Assembly (NCBI RefSeq): GCF_014490445.1
Contig: NZ_JACTUZ010000007.1
Span: 1-64,000, forward strand
Source of the DNA: Pseudoroseomonas ludipueritiae
Lineage (GTDB): Bacteria; Pseudomonadota; Alphaproteobacteria; Acetobacterales; Acetobacteraceae
Direction: 5' to 3'
DNA length: 64,000 nucleotides
In this document: positions 1-8,877 of the stretch, piece by piece
Layout: each line of letters starts with the position of its first letter
Numbering within the stretch: position 1 is the first letter of the stretch
Program-made: the position numbers and the translations under genes
The notes under the pieces: model-generated
What the model saw: only the letters and a program-made list of their open reading frames with translations
Told to the model about the DNA's origin: nothing
Databases searched by the model: none

Positions 1-259
1 GGGCGCCGCCATCGTCGCCCGTGGCCTTGGCGCCTTCCGCCGGCTGCGCGAGGCACCGGAGGCCGTCGCCGCCGAGCTCCGCCAGGCAGCCGCGGAACTG
101 GCGGCGCTGGAGGGTGCCACGCCGAGCACCTTCCACGCCGCAGCGATGCTGCACGAGGCGGCCGCCATCCTGGCCGAGCGCCCGCGTTTCTTTTTGCGCG
201 GCCATGACTGGCTGGCGGAGCACCCGGCGCCACCCCGCGCCGCCGAGGCGACCGCCTGA
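1..259 (+). CDS. FUSC family exporter, C-terminal fragment (5' end outside window)
   Basis: Open frame entering from the left edge (first full codon at position 2) and ending in TGA at 257-259; about 85 residues are visible. They are soluble, Ala/Arg/Glu rich and helical, like the cytoplasmic tail of FUSC (AaeB-like) inner-membrane exporters. The family call rests mainly on context: the stop overlaps the start of a DUF1656 gene (ATGA), which is followed by an HlyD-type adaptor, the standard three-gene order of aromatic-acid/p-hydroxybenzoate efflux systems. No membrane segment lies in the visible part, so the family cannot be proven from this fragment. A full-length FUSC protein with a similar Arg-rich C-terminal helix is present at 49597-51540. 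Confidence 0.65.
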   Translation, partial: GAAIVARGLGAFRRLREAPEAVAAELRQAAAELAALEGATPSTFHAAAMLHEAAAILAERPRFFLRGHDWLAEHPAPPRAAEATA

Positions 260-453
260 TGCTCTCCGAGATCAATATCGCCGGTGTTTACCTGGCGCCC
301 ATCGTCGTCGAGGGATTGGCGGGGCTCGCCATCTTCCTGCTCTGCCGCTTTGTGCTGGGGCGGCTGGGGCTGCTGCACCGGCTCTGGCACCCGGCATTGT
401 TCGAAGTGGCCCTGTTCCTCTCCATCGTCTCCCTGCTCGTCCTGCTCCGGTAG
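259..453 (+). CDS. DUF1656 small membrane protein (AaeX-like)
   Basis: A 64-residue protein with two hydrophobic segments (about residues 9-30 and 46-63) separated by a short Arg/His-containing loop. Size and layout match DUF1656/AaeX, found between FUSC exporters and their HlyD adaptors. Its role is not established; it is presumed to help assemble or stabilise the inner-membrane pump. The start overlaps the stop of the FUSC gene by ATGA, and the next gene starts 11 bp after its stop, so the three genes are very likely one translationally coupled operon. Confidence 0.88.
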   Translation: MLSEINIAGVYLAPIVVEGLAGLAIFLLCRFVLGRLGLLHRLWHPALFEVALFLSIVSLLVLLR

Positions 454-463
454 AACCCACAAG

Positions 464-1384
464 ATGCGCTTTCTCCAATCCTCCCTCCGCGTCCTTGTTA
501 CCCTGGCGGCCGTGGCGATCGCCGCCGTCCTGGTGGTGGCGCTCTGGCGCTCCTACATGCTGGCGCCCTGGACGCGGGACGGGCGCGTGCAGGCCCAGGT
601 CGTCAATGTCGCGCCCGAGGTGGCCGGGACGGTGGTGCAGGTCCCGGTGCGGGATAACCAATTCGTCCAGCGCGGCGATGTGCTCTTCGAGATCGACCCC
701 ATCCGCTTCCGCCTGGCGGTCGAGCAGGCCGAGGCGCAGGTGGAGGGCGCCCGCAACCAGCTGAACTTCGCGCGCTCGGAATCCCGCCGGCAGCAGCAGC
801 TCCGCGTCTATGCCTCCGAGGAAGCGCGGGAGAGGGCGGAGAATACCGTGCAGGTGGCGGCCGCCAGCCTGGATCAGGCGCAGGCGGCGCTCGACATCGC
901 GAAGCTGAACCTCGTGCGCTCCCGTGTCGTGGCGCCGGTGAATGGCTATGTGACGCACCTGCGGTTGCAGGCCGGCAGCTATGTCGCCGCCGGGGCGCCG
1001 CAGATCGCCATCGTGGATTCGGATTCCTTCTGGATCGAAGGCTATTTCGAGGAAACCAAGCTATCCCGGGTGAGGCCCGGCGACCCTGCCCGTGTGCGGC
1101 TGATGGGCTATGACACGCCGCTGCAAGGCGAGGTGGAGGGCATCGCGCGCGGCATCAGCGACGCCAACGATATCAGCAACAGCCGTGGCCTGCCCACGGT
1201 GAACCCGGTCTTCACCTGGGTCCGGCTGGCGCAGCGCATTCCTGTCCGGGTGGCCATCCGGGAGGTGCCGCCGGAGGTGACGCTGGTGGTCGGCATGACC
1301 GCTTCCGTGGCGTTGGGGCCGGAAAGCGAGAAGCCGGCGGGCCTGGGCGGGCAGATGCTGGAATGGCTGCGTGACCGGTTGTGA
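464..1384 (+). CDS. HlyD/EmrA-type periplasmic adaptor (AaeA-like)
   Basis: 306 residues. Residues 8-28 form an N-terminal membrane anchor; residues 46-80 are a biotinyl-lipoyl-like half-domain (VAPEVAGTVVQVPVRDNQ); a Gln/Ala/Glu-rich helical hairpin follows at about 80-145, then the second lipoyl half and a beta-barrel region (SFWIEGYFEETKL). This is the compact adaptor that links a FUSC exporter to an outer-membrane channel. The ATG at 464 is chosen because it gives a normal anchor; the open frame extends further upstream but only through the DUF1656 gene. The stop codon lies inside an 18-bp inverted repeat that starts at 1381. No outer-membrane factor is encoded nearby. Confidence 0.92.
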   Translation: MRFLQSSLRVLVTLAAVAIAAVLVVALWRSYMLAPWTRDGRVQAQVVNVAPEVAGTVVQVPVRDNQFVQRGDVLFEIDPIRFRLAVEQAEAQVEGARNQLNFARSESRRQQQLRVYASEEARERAENTVQVAAASLDQAQAALDIAKLNLVRSRVVAPVNGYVTHLRLQAGSYVAAGAPQIAIVDSDSFWIEGYFEETKLSRVRPGDPARVRLMGYDTPLQGEVEGIARGISDANDISNSRGLPTVNPVFTWVRLAQRIPVRVAIREVPPEVTLVVGMTASVALGPESEKPAGLGGQMLEWLRDRL

Positions 1385-1463
1385 CACATAGGTGTCACAC
1401 TCTCGAATCTCGCGCGTTATTTGCTATATGTGACGGCAATAAGATCGAATAACGAGAGCGGAA
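1381..1463. promoter_or_regulatory. Inverted repeats in front of the first TetR gene
   Basis: Two nested dyads precede the TetR start. GTGACAC-ATAG-GTGTCAC (1381-1398) is perfect over 7 bp. CTCTCG (1400-1405) and CGTTATT (1415-1421) pair with AATAACG (1448-1454) and CGAGAG (1453-1458). TetR regulators commonly bind such dyads to repress themselves and a neighbouring pump. No poly-T follows the first dyad, so an operator is more likely than a terminator. Confidence 0.4.
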
Positions 1464-2090
1464 ATGGCACGGCCGCGTGAGTTTGACCCGGAGAAAGCCT
1501 TGCAGGCTGCGCTGATGCAGTTCTGGCAGAAGGGCTACGAGGGCACCAGTATCGCCGACCTGACGGCGGCAATGGGTATCACCAAGCCCAGCCTTTACGC
1601 CTGCTTCGGTAGCAAGGAAGACCTCTTCCGCAAGGCGCTGGACAGCTACGAGGCCCGCTACCGCGCCATGGCCGATGGTGCCCTGGCCGAGCCCGATACG
1701 CGCAGGGCGGTGGAGCGGCTGTTGCAGGGTTATGCCGATCTGCTGACCTGCCAGGGCATGCCGCATGGTTGCCTTGGCCTGAACGGCGCCATTGCCTGCT
1801 CCCCGGACAGCGAGTCGGTGCGGCAGGAACTGATTCACCGCCGCCTGGAGGCCGAGGCCGTGCTCGCCGAGCGGCTGGAGCGGGCGCGGGAGCAAGGCGA
1901 CCTCCCCGCCAATGCCAGCCCGGATGCCCTGGCGCGCTACCTGATGGCGGTGGCCATGGGCCTGGCCGTGCAGGCCAAGGCGGGCGCGACGCGGGAGATG
2001 CTGGGGGAGGTGGTGGAACTCACCATGGCAGGCTGGCCCGGCGGCACCCAGCGCCGCCCGGCCGAGGCGATGGAGCCCGTGGAGGCCTGA
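1464..2090 (+). CDS. TetR/AcrR family transcriptional regulator
   Basis: 208 residues. The N-terminal HTH is typical (about residues 10-57, with TSIADLTAAMGITKPSLYAC as the helix-turn-helix). The ligand-binding half contains a Cys-rich stretch (LLTCQGMPHGCLGLNGAIAC) that several AcrR-type repressors also have. It follows the FUSC-DUF1656-HlyD operon on the same strand after 79 bp and has its own dyad-rich leader, so it is the best candidate regulator of that pump and of itself. It ends 7 bp from the convergent second TetR gene. Confidence 0.92.
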   Translation: MARPREFDPEKALQAALMQFWQKGYEGTSIADLTAAMGITKPSLYACFGSKEDLFRKALDSYEARYRAMADGALAEPDTRRAVERLLQGYADLLTCQGMPHGCLGLNGAIACSPDSESVRQELIHRRLEAEAVLAERLERAREQGDLPANASPDALARYLMAVAMGLAVQAKAGATREMLGEVVELTMAGWPGGTQRRPAEAMEPVEA

Positions 2091-2097
2091 CGCCGCC

Positions 2098-2694
2098 TCA
2101 TTCTCGGGTGGGCGGAAGGGCCATGGCGAGCAGCGCGCGGCCGCTGCGTTCCAGCACTTCAGCGGCTTCCTCATTGCCCAGGTAAGGCGCGGCGGAAAAC
2201 GCACCCTCCAGCAACAACAGCAGCGCATCGCCCAGCATCGCCGGTTCGGCGGCGCCGGCCTCGGCGCAAAGTTGCCGTAGGTCCTCGCGCGTCTTCAGCT
2301 TATGGCTATCGGCCACCTTGCGGGCGGGGTGCTCCGGGTCCGGGAATTCGGCAATGGCCAGGCCGACCGGGCAGCCCCGGAAGCCGGGGGTGCGCAGCGC
2401 TTCCGCCGCGGCGGCGATGCAGGCCGCCGGCCGTTCGCGCGGCGGCACGGCCGGGCCTGAAGCGCGGCTGATCAGGCAGGTCCCGTCCGCGCATTCGTCG
2501 CGAAGAATGGCCGCGATCAACTCGTCCTTGGATGGATAGGCGCGGTAGAGGCTGATCTTGGTGGTGCCGGCGATGCGGCACAGCTCCTCCACCCCCGTTG
2601 CCCGGATGCCCTGACGGTAGAACAGGTCCTTCGCCACCGTTCGCAGCCTCTGCGCGGCCGGGCTGCGTGGCTTGGTGGTTGCGGCATCCGTCAC
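2098..2694 (-). CDS. TetR/AcrR family regulator, divergent from the RND pump
   Basis: 198 residues from a GTG at 2694. The HTH lies at about residues 33-52 (TGVEELCRIAGTTKISLYRA), followed by the YPSKDELI segment common in this family. The GTG start is chosen because GGGAG sits about 8 nt upstream. A TTG at 2742 in the same frame has no ribosome binding site and would place the start against the operator. The gene is divergent from the RND adaptor at 2810, with two operator-like dyads between them, the classic arrangement of a TetR repressor of an RND pump. The inducer is unknown. Confidence 0.9.
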   Translation of the reverse strand: MTDAATTKPRSPAAQRLRTVAKDLFYRQGIRATGVEELCRIAGTTKISLYRAYPSKDELIAAILRDECADGTCLISRASGPAVPPRERPAACIAAAAEALRTPGFRGCPVGLAIAEFPDPEHPARKVADSHKLKTREDLRQLCAEAGAAEPAMLGDALLLLLEGAFSAAPYLGNEEAAEVLERSGRALLAMALPPTRE

Positions 2695-2744
2695 AGGCGC
2701 TCTCCCGCTCGTGTCCCCACGGCCGGCATGGGGATCTTGCAATT

Positions 2745-2786
2745 ATACCGATCGGTATGTAATTCCCGGTACGAACCGGTCGGTAT
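2745..2786. promoter_or_regulatory. Two TetR-type operators between regulator and RND pump
   Basis: ATACCGATCGGTAT at 2745-2758 is a perfect 14-bp palindrome. A second, imperfect copy lies at 2773-2786 (GAACCGGTCGGTAT). Their starts are 28 bp apart, and both fall between the divergent TetR (start 2694) and adaptor (start 2810) genes. TACCGAxCGGTA-like dyads are well-known TetR-family sites, so the regulator at 2098-2694 probably binds here. Confidence 0.65.
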
Positions 2787-2809
2787 CATCCGGCCTCCGG
2801 AAATAGACC

Positions 2810-3931
2810 ATGCCCATCTCCTTCCGCAAGACCCTGGCCACGATGGCCATCGTCCTCGCCTTGCCAGCCGCTCCCGCGCTGGCCCAACCCGCTCCGCCCA
2901 CCGTCACCGTCGCCGAGCCGCTGCGCCGCGACGTCACGGAATGGGAGGAGCACATCGCCCGGCTGGAGCCCTCGGCCCGCGTGGAACTGCGCCCGCGAGT
3001 CTCCGGCCTGGTGGAGCAGGTGCACTTCCGCGACGGGCAGGTGGTCCGCGCGGGGGACCTGCTCTTCACCATCGACAAGCGGCCCTTCGAGATCGCGGTG
3101 CTCAGCGCCGAGGCGGAGCTGGCCCGCGCGCAGGCGCGGCTGGACCTCGCGCGGCAGGACATCCGCCGCACCACGCCGCTGGTGGAGGGCCGCATCGCGC
3201 CCCAGGCGCAGCTCGACACCCGCCGCGCCGCCGAGCGTGAGGCCGAGGCCCAGCTGGCCGATGCCCGCGCCAAGCTGCAGCAGGCGCAGCTGGAGCTGAC
3301 CTGGACCGAGGTGCGCGCGCCGCAGCCCGGCCGGGCCTCCGACCGCCGCGTCGATGCCGGTAACCTGGTGCAGGCCAGCACGACGTTGCTGACCACCATC
3401 CTGACGCTCGACCCCATCTATGCCACCTTCGACATGAGCGAGGCCGATTACCTGCGCCTCGCCCGTGACGGCGGCGCCCGCGCGGGGGCCCAGGCGCCCG
3501 ATATCCGCTTGAAGCTGGCTGATGAGGCAGGCTGGGACCGCCAGGGCAAGCTGAACTTCCTGGACACCGAGCTGCGTGCCCGCTCTGGCACCATCCGCGC
3601 CCGGGCGCTGCTGCCCAATCAGGATCTGTTCCTGACGCCCGGCGTCTTCGCCCGCCTGCGCCTGCCGGTGGGGCAGGGTGAGACGCTGCTGATACCCGAT
3701 GCCGCCATTGCCGCCGATCAGGCCGCCCGCGTGGTCATGACCGTCTCGGCCGATGGTACGGTGGTGGCCAAGCCGGTGACGCTGGGCCCCATCGTGGATG
3801 GGCTGCGCGTGGTGCGCAGCGGCCTGTCGCCCAAGGACCAGGTGATCGTCGCCGGGCTGCATCTCGCCCGCCCGGGCACACGCGTGACGGCGGAGGCACA
3901 AGGCCCCGGCCGCCTCGCCCAGGCGCAATGA
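2810..3931 (+). CDS. RND efflux periplasmic adaptor subunit
   Basis: 373 residues with a Sec signal peptide (1-26, ending in APALAQ). No Cys follows the signal, so unlike AcrA it is not lipidated. Next come the first lipoyl half (RVSGLVEQVHFRDGQVVRAG, about 64-83), an alpha-hairpin rich in Glu/Ala/Gln, and a beta-barrel region with DPIYATFDMSEADYLRL, a stretch typical of MexE/AcrA-like adaptors. It couples the inner-membrane permease to a TolC-type channel. The stop is 13 bp before the permease start, so the two are co-transcribed. Expression is probably controlled by the divergent TetR. Confidence 0.95.
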   Translation: MPISFRKTLATMAIVLALPAAPALAQPAPPTVTVAEPLRRDVTEWEEHIARLEPSARVELRPRVSGLVEQVHFRDGQVVRAGDLLFTIDKRPFEIAVLSAEAELARAQARLDLARQDIRRTTPLVEGRIAPQAQLDTRRAAEREAEAQLADARAKLQQAQLELTWTEVRAPQPGRASDRRVDAGNLVQASTTLLTTILTLDPIYATFDMSEADYLRLARDGGARAGAQAPDIRLKLADEAGWDRQGKLNFLDTELRARSGTIRARALLPNQDLFLTPGVFARLRLPVGQGETLLIPDAAIAADQAARVVMTVSADGTVVAKPVTLGPIVDGLRVVRSGLSPKDQVIVAGLHLARPGTRVTAEAQGPGRLAQAQ

Positions 3932-3944
3932 AGGAGCGGGTGCC

Positions 3945-6900
3945 ATGCGCTTCGCCCAGTTCTTTATCGCGCGGCCGGTCTTCGCCGCCGTCATCTCCAT
4001 CTTCATTGTGCTGATCGGCGGCATTGCCGCCACGCGCCTGCCGATCAGCGAATATCCGGAGATCGCGCCCCCCACGGTCACCATCAACGCCACCTATCCC
4101 GGCGCTTCCGCCGCCGTGATCGCCGAGACGGTCGCGACGCCGATCGAGCAGGAGATCAATGGCGTTGAGAACATGCTCTACGTCACCTCCCAGGCCACCG
4201 GCGACGGCAAGCTGACGGTGAACGTGGTCTTCCGCCAGGGCACCGATGTCGATCAGGCACAGGTGCTGGTGCAGAACCGCATGGCGGTGGCCGAGGCCCG
4301 GCTGCCGGAGGAAGTGCGGCGCCTGGGCCTGCTGGTGCGCAAGGCCTCGCCGGACATCATGATGGTGATCCATCTGATCTCGCCGGACGGGTCGCGGGAT
4401 TCGCAGTACCTGTCCAACTACGCTTCGCTGAACATCAAAGACCGGCTGGCGCGGCTCGATGGCGTCGGCGATATCCAGGTCTTCGGCGGCCGCGACTATG
4501 CCATGCGCATCTGGCTCGACCCCGCCCGCATCGCCGCGCGCGGCCTGACGGCCGGCGAGGTGGTGGAGGCGCTGCGCCGCGCCAATGTGCAGGTCGCCGC
4601 CGGCGGCCTGAACCAGCCGCCCACCGGCGCCAGCGGCGGCGAGGCCTTCCAGCTCAATATCCAGGCGCTGGGCCGTCTCCGCAGCGTCGAGGAATTCTCG
4701 GACATCGTGGTGGCCACGGGCGAGGGCGGTGCGCCGCTGCGCCTGCGTGACATCGCGCGCGTGGAGCTTGGCAGCCAGGATTACACCGTCAACGCCTATC
4801 TCGGCCGCGACGAAGCCGTGGCTATGCCAGTCTTCCAGCGCCCCGGCTCCAATGCCCTCGCCACCGCCGCCGCCCTGCGTGCGTCGCTTGAGGATGCGAA
4901 GCGCAGCTTCCCGCCCGGCGTCGATTACCGCGTGGTCTATGACACCACGCAGTTCATCGAGCAGTCGATGGAAGCGGTGGTGCATACCTTTATCGAGGCC
5001 ATCGTGCTGGTGGTGCTGGTGGTGATCCTCTTCCTCCAGTCCTGGCGCGCTTCCATCATCCCGCTGGCGGCCATTCCGGTCTCCATTATCGGCACGCTGG
5101 CCTTCATGGGGATGCTGGGCATCTCGGTGAACAGCCTGTCGATGTTTGGCCTGATCCTGGCCATCGGCATCGTGGTCGATGACGCCATCGTCGTGGTGGA
5201 GAATGTGGAGCGACACCTGGCCAATGGCCTGGACCCCGTCACCGCCACGCGCCGCACCATGGACGAGGTGGGCTTCGCGCTGATCGCCATCGCGCTGGTG
5301 CTCTGCGCCGTGTTCGTCCCGACCGCCTTCATCGAAGGCCTGGCCGGCGCCTTCTATCAGCAGTTCGCCGTCACCATCGCCGTCGCCACGCTGCTTTCGG
5401 CGCTGGTGTCGCTGACGCTCTCGCCCGCGCTGGCGGCGCTGCTGCTGCGGCCGCATTCGCATGAGAAGCCGACCGGCTGGCGCGCCGTGGCCGGGGCGCC
5501 CTTCGGCCTGTTCTTCCGTGGCTTCAACAAGCTCTTTGACGCGCTCTCCCTCGGCTATGGCGCCATGACGCGGCGGCTGGTGCGTGTCGCGGCGGTGATG
5601 ATGCTGCTGTTTGCCGGGCTGCTCTTCCTGACAGGGCAGACAGTGCGCACCACGCCCACCGGCCTGATCCCGCCGCTGGACCGTGGCTACCTGATCGCCG
5701 CCTTCCAGCTTCCGCCCGGCGCCACGCTGGGCCGTACTGATGCGGTGATGCGCCAGGCTTCCGCCGATCTGCTGAAGGTGCCGGGCGTGGCCAATACGGT
5801 GGTCTTCACCGGCTTCGACGGCGCCACCTTCACCAACGCGCCGAACAGCGGCGTGATCTTCGTCACGCTGGATTCCTTCGAGAAGCGCGAGGCCGAGCAC
5901 CTGTCCTATCCCGCCATCATCGGCGCGGTGCAGCAGGCGGTCTCGGGGCAGCGCGACGCCATGGCGCTGGTGATCCCGCCGCCATCGGTCTCCGGCATCG
6001 GCACCGGCGGCGGCTTCAAGCTTTACGTGCAGGACCGTGGCGATCGAGGCGCGCGGGAGCTGGAAGCGGTGACCAACCGCGTGGTCGGCGCCGCCAACCA
6101 GCTACCGGAGGTCGCCATGGCCTTCACGCTGTTCAACACTTCCACGCCCAGCCTGCGGGCGGAGGTGGACCGCAGCAAGGCGGAGATGCTGGGCGTGCCG
6201 CTCTCCCGCGTCTCGGAAACCCTGTCCGTCTATCTGGGCTCGGCCTTCGTGAACGACTTCAACATCCTGGGCCGCACCTTCCGCGTCACCGCCCAGGCGG
6301 AGGAGGACCAGCGCCGCACGCCGCGCGACGTGGGCCTGCTGCGCACCCGCAACGATGCCGGGGACATGGTGCCGATCGGCTCCCTGGCCTCGCTGGAGCC
6401 GGATACCGGCCCCTATCGCGTGCCGCGCTACAACCTCTTCCCGGCGGCGGAAGTGCAGGGCGCGGCGGCGCCGGGCGTTTCCACCGGCCAGGCCATCGCG
6501 GCCATGGAGAAGATGTTGGCCAGGGAACTTCCCCAGGGCTACAGCTTCGAATGGACCGAGATCGCGCTTCAGGAAACCACGCAGGGCAATACCGCGCCCA
6601 TCGCCTTCGGGCTGGCGGTGGTCTTCGTCTTCCTGCTGCTGGCGGCACTCTATGAAAGCTGGCTGCTGCCGCTGGCGGTGGTGCTGATCGCGCCGATGTC
6701 GGTGCTGGCGGCGCTGACGGGCGTGGCCTGGCGCGGCATGGACAACAACGTGCTGGTGCAGATTGGGCTGGTGGTGCTGATCGGCCTGGCGGCGAAGAAC
6801 GCGATCCTGATCGTGGAATTCGCCCGGCAGGCGGAGGAGGAAGGCATGACCCGCTGGCAGGCGGCCGAGGCCGCGGCCCGCACGCGGCTGCGGCCCATCC

Positions 6901-7115
6901 TGATGACCTCGCTGGCCTTCATCCTGGGCGTGCTGCCGCTGGCCATCGCCACGGGGGCGGGGGCGGAGATGCGGCAGAGCCTCGGTACGGCGGTCTTCGC
7001 CGGCATGCTGGGCGTGACGGTTTTCGGCTTGGTCTTCACCCCGGTCTTCTATGTCGTCGCCCGCGCCGTGGCGCGGCGGCAGCGGCAGGCGACGGTATCC
7101 GTGCCCGCCGAGTAA
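3945..7115 (+). CDS. RND multidrug efflux permease (HAE1, AcrB/MexB-like)
   Basis: 1056 residues, the usual AcrB length. The protein starts MRFAQFFIARPVFAAVISI (first membrane helix), has two large periplasmic loops and 12 predicted membrane segments. Proton-relay residues are intact: the Asp pair in GIVVDDAIVVVENVERH (about residues 412-413) and the Lys in LAAKNAILIVEFARQ (about 951). It exports drugs or organic compounds by proton antiport. No outer-membrane factor gene follows; a hairpin and a convergent gene end the operon, so a TolC-like channel must be encoded elsewhere. Confidence 0.96.
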   Translation: MRFAQFFIARPVFAAVISIFIVLIGGIAATRLPISEYPEIAPPTVTINATYPGASAAVIAETVATPIEQEINGVENMLYVTSQATGDGKLTVNVVFRQGTDVDQAQVLVQNRMAVAEARLPEEVRRLGLLVRKASPDIMMVIHLISPDGSRDSQYLSNYASLNIKDRLARLDGVGDIQVFGGRDYAMRIWLDPARIAARGLTAGEVVEALRRANVQVAAGGLNQPPTGASGGEAFQLNIQALGRLRSVEEFSDIVVATGEGGAPLRLRDIARVELGSQDYTVNAYLGRDEAVAMPVFQRPGSNALATAAALRASLEDAKRSFPPGVDYRVVYDTTQFIEQSMEAVVHTFIEAIVLVVLVVILFLQSWRASIIPLAAIPVSIIGTLAFMGMLGISVNSLSMFGLILAIGIVVDDAIVVVENVERHLANGLDPVTATRRTMDEVGFALIAIALVLCAVFVPTAFIEGLAGAFYQQFAVTIAVATLLSALVSLTLSPALAALLLRPHSHEKPTGWRAVAGAPFGLFFRGFNKLFDALSLGYGAMTRRLVRVAAVMMLLFAGLLFLTGQTVRTTPTGLIPPLDRGYLIAAFQLPPGATLGRTDAVMRQASADLLKVPGVANTVVFTGFDGATFTNAPNSGVIFVTLDSFEKREAEHLSYPAIIGAVQQAVSGQRDAMALVIPPPSVSGIGTGGGFKLYVQDRGDRGARELEAVTNRVVGAANQLPEVAMAFTLFNTSTPSLRAEVDRSKAEMLGVPLSRVSETLSVYLGSAFVNDFNILGRTFRVTAQAEEDQRRTPRDVGLLRTRNDAGDMVPIGSLASLEPDTGPYRVPRYNLFPAAEVQGAAAPGVSTGQAIAAMEKMLARELPQGYSFEWTEIALQETTQGNTAPIAFGLAVVFVFLLLAALYESWLLPLAVVLIAPMSVLAALTGVAWRGMDNNVLVQIGLVVLIGLAAKNAILIVEFARQAEEEGMTRWQAAEAAARTRLRPILMTSLAFILGVLPLAIATGAGAEMRQSLGTAVFAGMLGVTVFGLVFTPVFYVVARAVARRQRQATVSVPAE

Positions 7116-7120
7116 GTTCT

Positions 7121-7144
7121 CGCCCCCTGCGAGAGCAGGGGGCG
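7121..7144. terminator. Hairpin between convergent genes
   Basis: A perfect 9-bp stem, CGCCCCCTG / CAGGGGGCG, with a 6-nt loop (CGAGAG) sits 5 bp after the RND permease stop and 7 bp before the end of the convergent GMC gene. It could stop transcription from both sides, although no U-tract is seen. Confidence 0.6.
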
Positions 7145-7151
7145 GATGCCT

Positions 7152-8729
7152 TCAGGCGCCAGCGCGCATGCGGCGGGCCAGCGCCTCGCCAATCATCACG
7201 CAGGTGAAGTGCAGGTTGGCGCGGCAGTCGGTGGGCATGATGGCGGCATCGGCCACCCGCAGCCCCTCGACCCCGCGCACCTTCAGGTCCGGGTCCACCA
7301 CGCCGCTCTGGTCCTCATAGGCCGTCATGCGGCAGGTGCCGGCGGCGTGCTGGATGTCGCTGGCTTCCGACAGCAGCAGCGCATCCAGTTCCGCATCCGG
7401 CATGGCCGCCACATCGGCATAAACCAGCGCGGTGTCGGAGAAGGTGATGCCCGAGGCGATGCCGGCCACCGCCGGATGCGCCGCGATGCGCGCCAGGCGC
7501 CGCACGCCGTCCCTCAGGCGCATCAGGTCGCGCGGGTCGGCCAGCATGTTCTCGTCCACCTCGGGATTGGCGAAGGGATCGGCTGAGGTCAGCCGCACCT
7601 CGCCACGCGAGAAGGCGTCGTAGAGCGAGACGCCGATGGAGCCGGTGGAGGCGGGGTTGGAGGCGCCCTCGACATAGCCGGTGTGGTTGAAGGCGATCAT
7701 GATCATGTCACGCTCCCCACCGCCAGCGAGGCCGGAGCTATAGGTCAGGCAGCAATTGGTATGGCGTGCATCGGGATGGGTTGCTTGGTGCCCGGGCGTC
7801 AGGGAGAGGCTGGCCCGGACGATAGGGTGGTCCATCAGCCCCTGGCCCACGGCGGGCAGGTCCTGCAGCAGTTCGATGCCAAGCTTGGCCAGTTGCGCCG
7901 CCGGGCCGATGCCGGAGCGCATCAGGATGGTCGGGCTATGGATGGCACCGGCGCAGAGTACCACCTCGCGCGCCGCGATCTCCTGCCACTCGGCCTCGCC
8001 CTTGAAGCGCACCTTCACGCCACGTGCGCGGCGGCCATCGAAGAGCACGCGGTCCACCAGGGCGCCGCCACGTATCTCCAGGTTCGGGCGGCCACGCGCC
8101 GGCTCCAGATAGCCGTCGTTGGTGGTGACGCGCTGCCCGTCACGGCTGTTGATGGGGTAGCAGGAGACGCCTTCGCCCTGCGGGGCGTTGAGGTCTGCTT
8201 TCCAGGGATAGCCGAGGTCCAGCGCCGCTGCCTTCAACGCCCGGTCCACCGCGCCCCAATCCTTCTCCGGCGCGCGGTAGATGGGCAGCGGGCCGCCGAG
8301 ACGGACGCCGGGGGCGGTGCCGGTTTCCGGATCGTCCTCGATCAGGTCGAAGAGGGGCAACACATCCTCTGCCGCCCAGCCCTCGCAGCCCAGTTCCGCC
8401 CATGCATCGAAAGCGGCTGGCACGCCGCGGATGGCGATCTGAGCATTCACTGTAGAAGAGCCGCCCATGGCCTTGCCACGCCAATAGAATTTCGGCTGCT
8501 GCGCGCGGGTGCGGCGGGTCTCCAGCCCCGGCCATTGCCATTCCGCCTGATGCGCCGGGGAGCGCATGAACGGGATGATATTGGCGCTGCGCAGCGCATG
8601 CGGCGCCTCCGCGGCGCGCCAGTCGCGCCCGGCTTCCAGCAGCAGCACGCGGCGCGTGGGATCTTCGGACAAGCGGGCGGCGAGCGGGGCGCCGGCGGAA
8701 CCGGCGCCCACCACGATCACATCGTACAT
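7152..8729 (-). CDS. GMC family FAD-dependent alcohol/choline dehydrogenase-like oxidoreductase
   Basis: 525 residues from ATG 8729, with TAAGG 8-9 nt upstream. The Rossmann FAD motif starts at residue 2 (YDVIVVGAGSAGAPLAARL). GMC signature segments include GGSSTVNAQIAIRG and CAGAIHSPTILMRSGIGPA, and the C-terminal HAAGTCRM holds the conserved active-site His. The family oxidises alcohols or polyols, including choline and polyethylene glycol; the substrate here cannot be read. It stands alone, convergent with the RND operon and divergent from an SDR gene, with which it may share an upstream region. Confidence 0.93.
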   Translation of the reverse strand: MYDVIVVGAGSAGAPLAARLSEDPTRRVLLLEAGRDWRAAEAPHALRSANIIPFMRSPAHQAEWQWPGLETRRTRAQQPKFYWRGKAMGGSSTVNAQIAIRGVPAAFDAWAELGCEGWAAEDVLPLFDLIEDDPETGTAPGVRLGGPLPIYRAPEKDWGAVDRALKAAALDLGYPWKADLNAPQGEGVSCYPINSRDGQRVTTNDGYLEPARGRPNLEIRGGALVDRVLFDGRRARGVKVRFKGEAEWQEIAAREVVLCAGAIHSPTILMRSGIGPAAQLAKLGIELLQDLPAVGQGLMDHPIVRASLSLTPGHQATHPDARHTNCCLTYSSGLAGGGERDMIMIAFNHTGYVEGASNPASTGSIGVSLYDAFSRGEVRLTSADPFANPEVDENMLADPRDLMRLRDGVRRLARIAAHPAVAGIASGITFSDTALVYADVAAMPDAELDALLLSEASDIQHAAGTCRMTAYEDQSGVVDPDLKVRGVEGLRVADAAIMPTDCRANLHFTCVMIGEALARRMRAGA

Positions 8730-8877
8730 TCCCAAGCCTTACCGCGATTCGCGTGGGTGCAACATCGGCTTGGCCGTTACAGCGTTCTCCTCGTCACATC
8801 CTGTGGAAGCAGCGCTTCGCGCTGCCATCCCTGCCCGGCGCGCCGCGTTCGTCCAGGGCGAACAGGAGGCGCTCTTC

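Noticed and set aside
2695-2742. TTG start for the divergent TetR, 16 codons upstream
   Set aside because: No ribosome binding site, and it would abut the operator at 2745. The GTG at 2694 has GGGAG in place.
3735-5900. Very long open frame on the minus strand opposite the RND genes
   Set aside because: Its product is a His/Gln/Arg/Asp-rich string with no domain. It is the antisense image of the RND adaptor and permease, as is common at this GC content.
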